From contig CAUJKG010000228.1 in the NCBI GenBank assembly GCA_963205465.1, positions 1 to 6,547 of the forward strand: a DNA stretch of 6,547 bases. Direction: 5' to 3'. Source of the DNA: Pseudomonadota bacterium. GTDB taxonomy: Bacteria > Pseudomonadota > Alphaproteobacteria > Rhizobiales > Xanthobacteraceae. Of the stretch, positions 4,595 through 6,547 are shown piece by piece. Position 1 is the stretch's first letter. Every line of letters starts with the position of its first letter. Made by a program: the position numbers and the translations under genes. A model generated the notes under the pieces. The model did no database searches, had not been told where the DNA came from, and saw only the letters and a program-made list of their open reading frames with translations.

Positions 4595-5902
4595 TCAAAC
4601 GTATTCGTAAACGGTGCGCCCGGCGACGATGGTGCGCGTCGCGCGTCCGGTGAGGCGGGCTTCGTCGAAGGCGGTGTTGGTGCAGCGCGATTTCAGCGTG
4701 TCACGATCCAACACCCAGGGCACGTCAGGATCGAATACGACGATATCGGCCGGACTGCCGGCGCGGAGCGTGCCGCCGGGAAGCTCGAGCAATTCGGCGG
4801 GGCGTGTCGACATCGCGCGCAGCATCGCGAGCAGCGTGAGCGAGCCGTCATGCACGAGGCGAAGCCCGACCGGCAGCATGGTCTCGAGGCCGATCGCGCC
4901 GAAGGCGGCTTCGGCGAAGGGGAGACGCTTCACTTCGACGTCCTGCGGATCGTGATCCGACATGATGACGTCGATCAGCCCTTCCGCGGCCGCAGTGGCG
5001 AGCGCCTTGCGATCTTTTTCCGCGCGTAGCGGCGGACGCAGCTTCAGGAAGGTGCGGTAGGAGCCGATGTCGTTCTCGTTCAGCGCGAGATGATTGATCG
5101 AAGCGGACGCGGTTACCTTCAGTCCACGATCCTTGGCGCGGCGCAGGACATCGAGCGAGTCCGTGCAGGTGATCGATGCGGCATGATAGCGGCCGCCGGT
5201 CAGCTCAACGAGGCGGATGTCACGCTCGAGCATGATCGTCTCGGCGGCTTTGGGCACGCCGGAGAGGCCAAGGCGGGAGGCGAACTCGCCCGCGTTCATC
5301 ACGCCTGCGCCGGTGAGGTTCTGCTCTTCGGTGTGATGGACGATCAGCGCGTCGAAATCGCGCGCATAGGTCAGTGCGCGGCGGAAGATGTTGGCGTTCA
5401 TCACGCTCTTCGCGCCTTCGGTGAAGGCGACGGCGCCGGCTGCCTTCAGAAGGCCGATCTCGGTCATCTCGAGGCCTTCGAGACCTTTGGTCAGCGCGGC
5501 CATCGGATGGATGTGCACGATCGCGTTGTCGCGGGCGCGGCGCAGCACGAAATCCACCGTTGCCGGATCGTCGATCGGCGGGTCGGTCTCGGGCTGGCAG
5601 ATGATGGTGGTGACGCCGCCGGCAGCGGCGGCGTGGCTTGCAGTTGCGAGCGTTTCGCGATGTTCCGCGCCGGGCTCACCGATGAAGGCGCGCATATCGA
5701 TCAGGCCGGGGGCCACGATCTGTCCGTTCAAGTCGATGATCTGCGTGCCTTCCGGCGCGCCGGAAGCGCGGATGTTCTTGCCGGCCTCGCGGATGACGCC
5801 ATCCGCGATCAGCACGTCGCCGCGCTGGTCCATCTCGCGCGACGGATCGATCACGCGGGCGTTCGCGAGCAGGAGCGGGCGATTTTCGTTGCGGGCGATC
5901 AT
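4595..5902 (-). CDS. pyrC: Dihydroorotase homologue, probably non-catalytic PyrC' partner of PyrB
   Basis: Amidohydrolase-fold protein of 435 residues in the class I dihydroorotase family (carbamoyl-aspartate to dihydroorotate, third step of UMP synthesis). The diagnostic DMHVHLREPG motif reads DMRAFIGEPG (69-78): both metal-binding histidines and the substrate-binding arginine are replaced (Arg71, Phe73, Gly75). Later features remain: HHTEEQNL (189-196), RYHAAS (238-243), SDHDPQ (315-320), GAIGLET (335-341) and the C-terminal amidohydrolase strand region (GTLRAGSPADIVVFDPD). Such inactive homologues, known as PyrC' or PyrX in Pseudomonas, form a complex with class A aspartate carbamoyltransferase and are needed for its assembly; a separate active PyrC is then encoded elsewhere. 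Its ATG overlaps the pyrB stop as ATGA, indicating translational coupling and equimolar production. It would be annotated as dihydroorotase by homology; inactivity is inferred. Confidence 0.93.
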   Translation of the reverse strand: MIARNENRPLLLANARVIDPSREMDQRGDVLIADGVIREAGKNIRASGAPEGTQIIDLNGQIVAPGLIDMRAFIGEPGAEHRETLATASHAAAAGGVTTIICQPETDPPIDDPATVDFVLRRARDNAIVHIHPMAALTKGLEGLEMTEIGLLKAAGAVAFTEGAKSVMNANIFRRALTYARDFDALIVHHTEEQNLTGAGVMNAGEFASRLGLSGVPKAAETIMLERDIRLVELTGGRYHAASITCTDSLDVLRRAKDRGLKVTASASINHLALNENDIGSYRTFLKLRPPLRAEKDRKALATAAAEGLIDVIMSDHDPQDVEVKRLPFAEAAFGAIGLETMLPVGLRLVHDGSLTLLAMLRAMSTRPAELLELPGGTLRAGSPADIVVFDPDVPWVLDRDTLKSRCTNTAFDEARLTGRATRTIVAGRTVYEYV

Positions 5903-6547
5903 GCGTTCGGAAGATTCCTTGCAAGCGCCTCTAACACCGCCATGCGCACGGCGACGCCCATCTCAACCTGTTCGCGGATCAGGGATTGCGCGCCGTCGGC
6001 GACCGAGCTTTCGATTTCAACGCCGCGGTTCATCGGGCCGGGATGCATGACGAGCGCATCGGGCTTTGCGAACTTCAGCTTTGCCGGATCGAGGCCGTAA
6101 TAGTGGAAGTATTCGCGCGACGATGGGATCAAAGATCCCGCCATGCGCTCGCGCTGGAGTCGCAGCATCATGACGATATCGGCGTCGCGCAGGCCGTCGC
6201 GCATGTCGCGATGTACCTCGACGCCCATGCGTTCGATGCCGGAGGGCAAGAGCGTGGACGGTGCGACCACACGGACGCGCGCACCCATAGTATTCAGGAG
6301 AATGATGTTCGAGCGCGCGACCCGCGAGTGGGCGATGTCGCCGCAGATCGCGACGGTCAGCCCTTCGAGGCGCTTCTTGTTGCGGCGGATGGTGAGCGCG
6401 TCGAGCAGCGCTTGCGTCGGATGTTCGTGTGCACCGTCGCCCGCGTTGATGACATGGGCGGTGACTTTCTCGGCAATGAGCTGTACCGCGCCTGCCTGCG
6501 CATGGCGCAGCACAATCGCATCGCACTGCATGGCGTTCAGCGTCATT
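5899..6547 (-). CDS. pyrB: Aspartate carbamoyltransferase catalytic subunit, N-terminus cut by window edge
   Basis: Catalyses carbamoyl phosphate plus aspartate to carbamoyl-aspartate, the committed step of pyrimidine synthesis. About 215 C-terminal residues are in the window; the ATG at 6546 is an internal Met (MTLNAM), not the start. Roughly 100 residues, including the STRTR carbamoyl-phosphate loop, lie beyond the right edge. Visible motifs (numbered from that Met) are GDGAHEHPTQALLD (37-49), with the active-site HPTQ at 42-45; the second-domain start LTVAICGDIAHSRVARSN (63-80); RLQRER (129-134), matching the aspartate-binding Arg-x-Gln; and HPGPMNRGVEI (168-178). The C-terminus is complete and overlaps pyrC by four bases. 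No pyrI is seen downstream, fitting the PyrB-PyrC' type of enzyme. Confidence 0.97.
   Translation of the reverse strand, partial: MTLNAMQCDAIVLRHAQAGAVQLIAEKVTAHVINAGDGAHEHPTQALLDALTIRRNKKRLEGLTVAICGDIAHSRVARSNIILLNTMGARVRVVAPSTLLPSGIERMGVEVHRDMRDGLRDADIVMMLRLQRERMAGSLIPSSREYFHYYGLDPAKLKFAKPDALVMHPGPMNRGVEIESSVADGAQSLIREQVEMGVAVRMAVLEALARNLPNA

Noticed and set aside
4296..4610. 104-codon plus-strand open frame over the DUF559 unit
   Set aside because: Antisense to the DUF559 core and passes through the right repeat into the pyrC end; no family resemblance.
5090..6100. 336-codon plus-strand open frame
   Set aside because: Antisense across pyrC and the end of pyrB, both firmly identified on the other strand.

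Overview
The window looks like a core chromosomal segment of a fairly GC-rich alphaproteobacterium, most likely of the order Hyphomicrobiales (Rhizobiales). I base this on the gene order pyrB-pyrC-plsY-dprA-topA, on the protein sequences, and on the pyrB-linked PyrC being the HxH-less type I recall from rhizobia. No species can be named from the sequence alone.

All the large genes lie on the minus strand, so transcription runs from high to low coordinates. From the right edge these are: pyrB (aspartate carbamoyltransferase, N-terminus cut off by the window); pyrC, overlapping pyrB by an ATGA (dihydroorotase homologue without the first metal-binding histidines); a short DUF559 nuclease-like gene lying between two inverted copies of a palindromic repeat; plsY (glycerol-3-phosphate acyltransferase); dprA (DNA-processing protein); and topA (DNA topoisomerase I, C-terminal third cut off by the left edge). 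The only supported plus-strand gene is a 66-codon ORF between topA and dprA, divergent from topA and tail-to-tail with dprA.

Functionally, pyrB and pyrC belong to de novo pyrimidine synthesis, and the PyrC here is probably a structural partner of PyrB rather than an enzyme. plsY starts membrane phospholipid synthesis. dprA loads RecA on incoming single-stranded DNA, and topA relaxes negative supercoils. They form a conserved chromosomal neighbourhood rather than one pathway.

The accessory part is about 4096-4580. It is a roughly 485-bp DUF559 unit with lower GC (about 49% by hand count over 4201-4440, against 63-75% in sampled lines of pyrC). Its outer ends are inverted copies of an ACCCTCTC...GAGAGGGT palindromic repeat. 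The gene appears frameshifted at a six-base homopolymer, and its last 21 codons are made of repeat sequence. Other points of interest are two matching 12-bp dyads exactly 42 bp apart in the topA divergent promoter region, a run of three hairpins ending in a plus-strand T-tract between plsY and dprA, and a 21-codon leader ORF abutting topA.

No CRISPR array, tRNA, rRNA, insertion sequence with a transposase or replication origin was seen. No stretch over 300 bases lacks a gene. I did not find a convincing new multi-gene system; the repeat-flanked DUF559 unit is the best candidate for something unusual.
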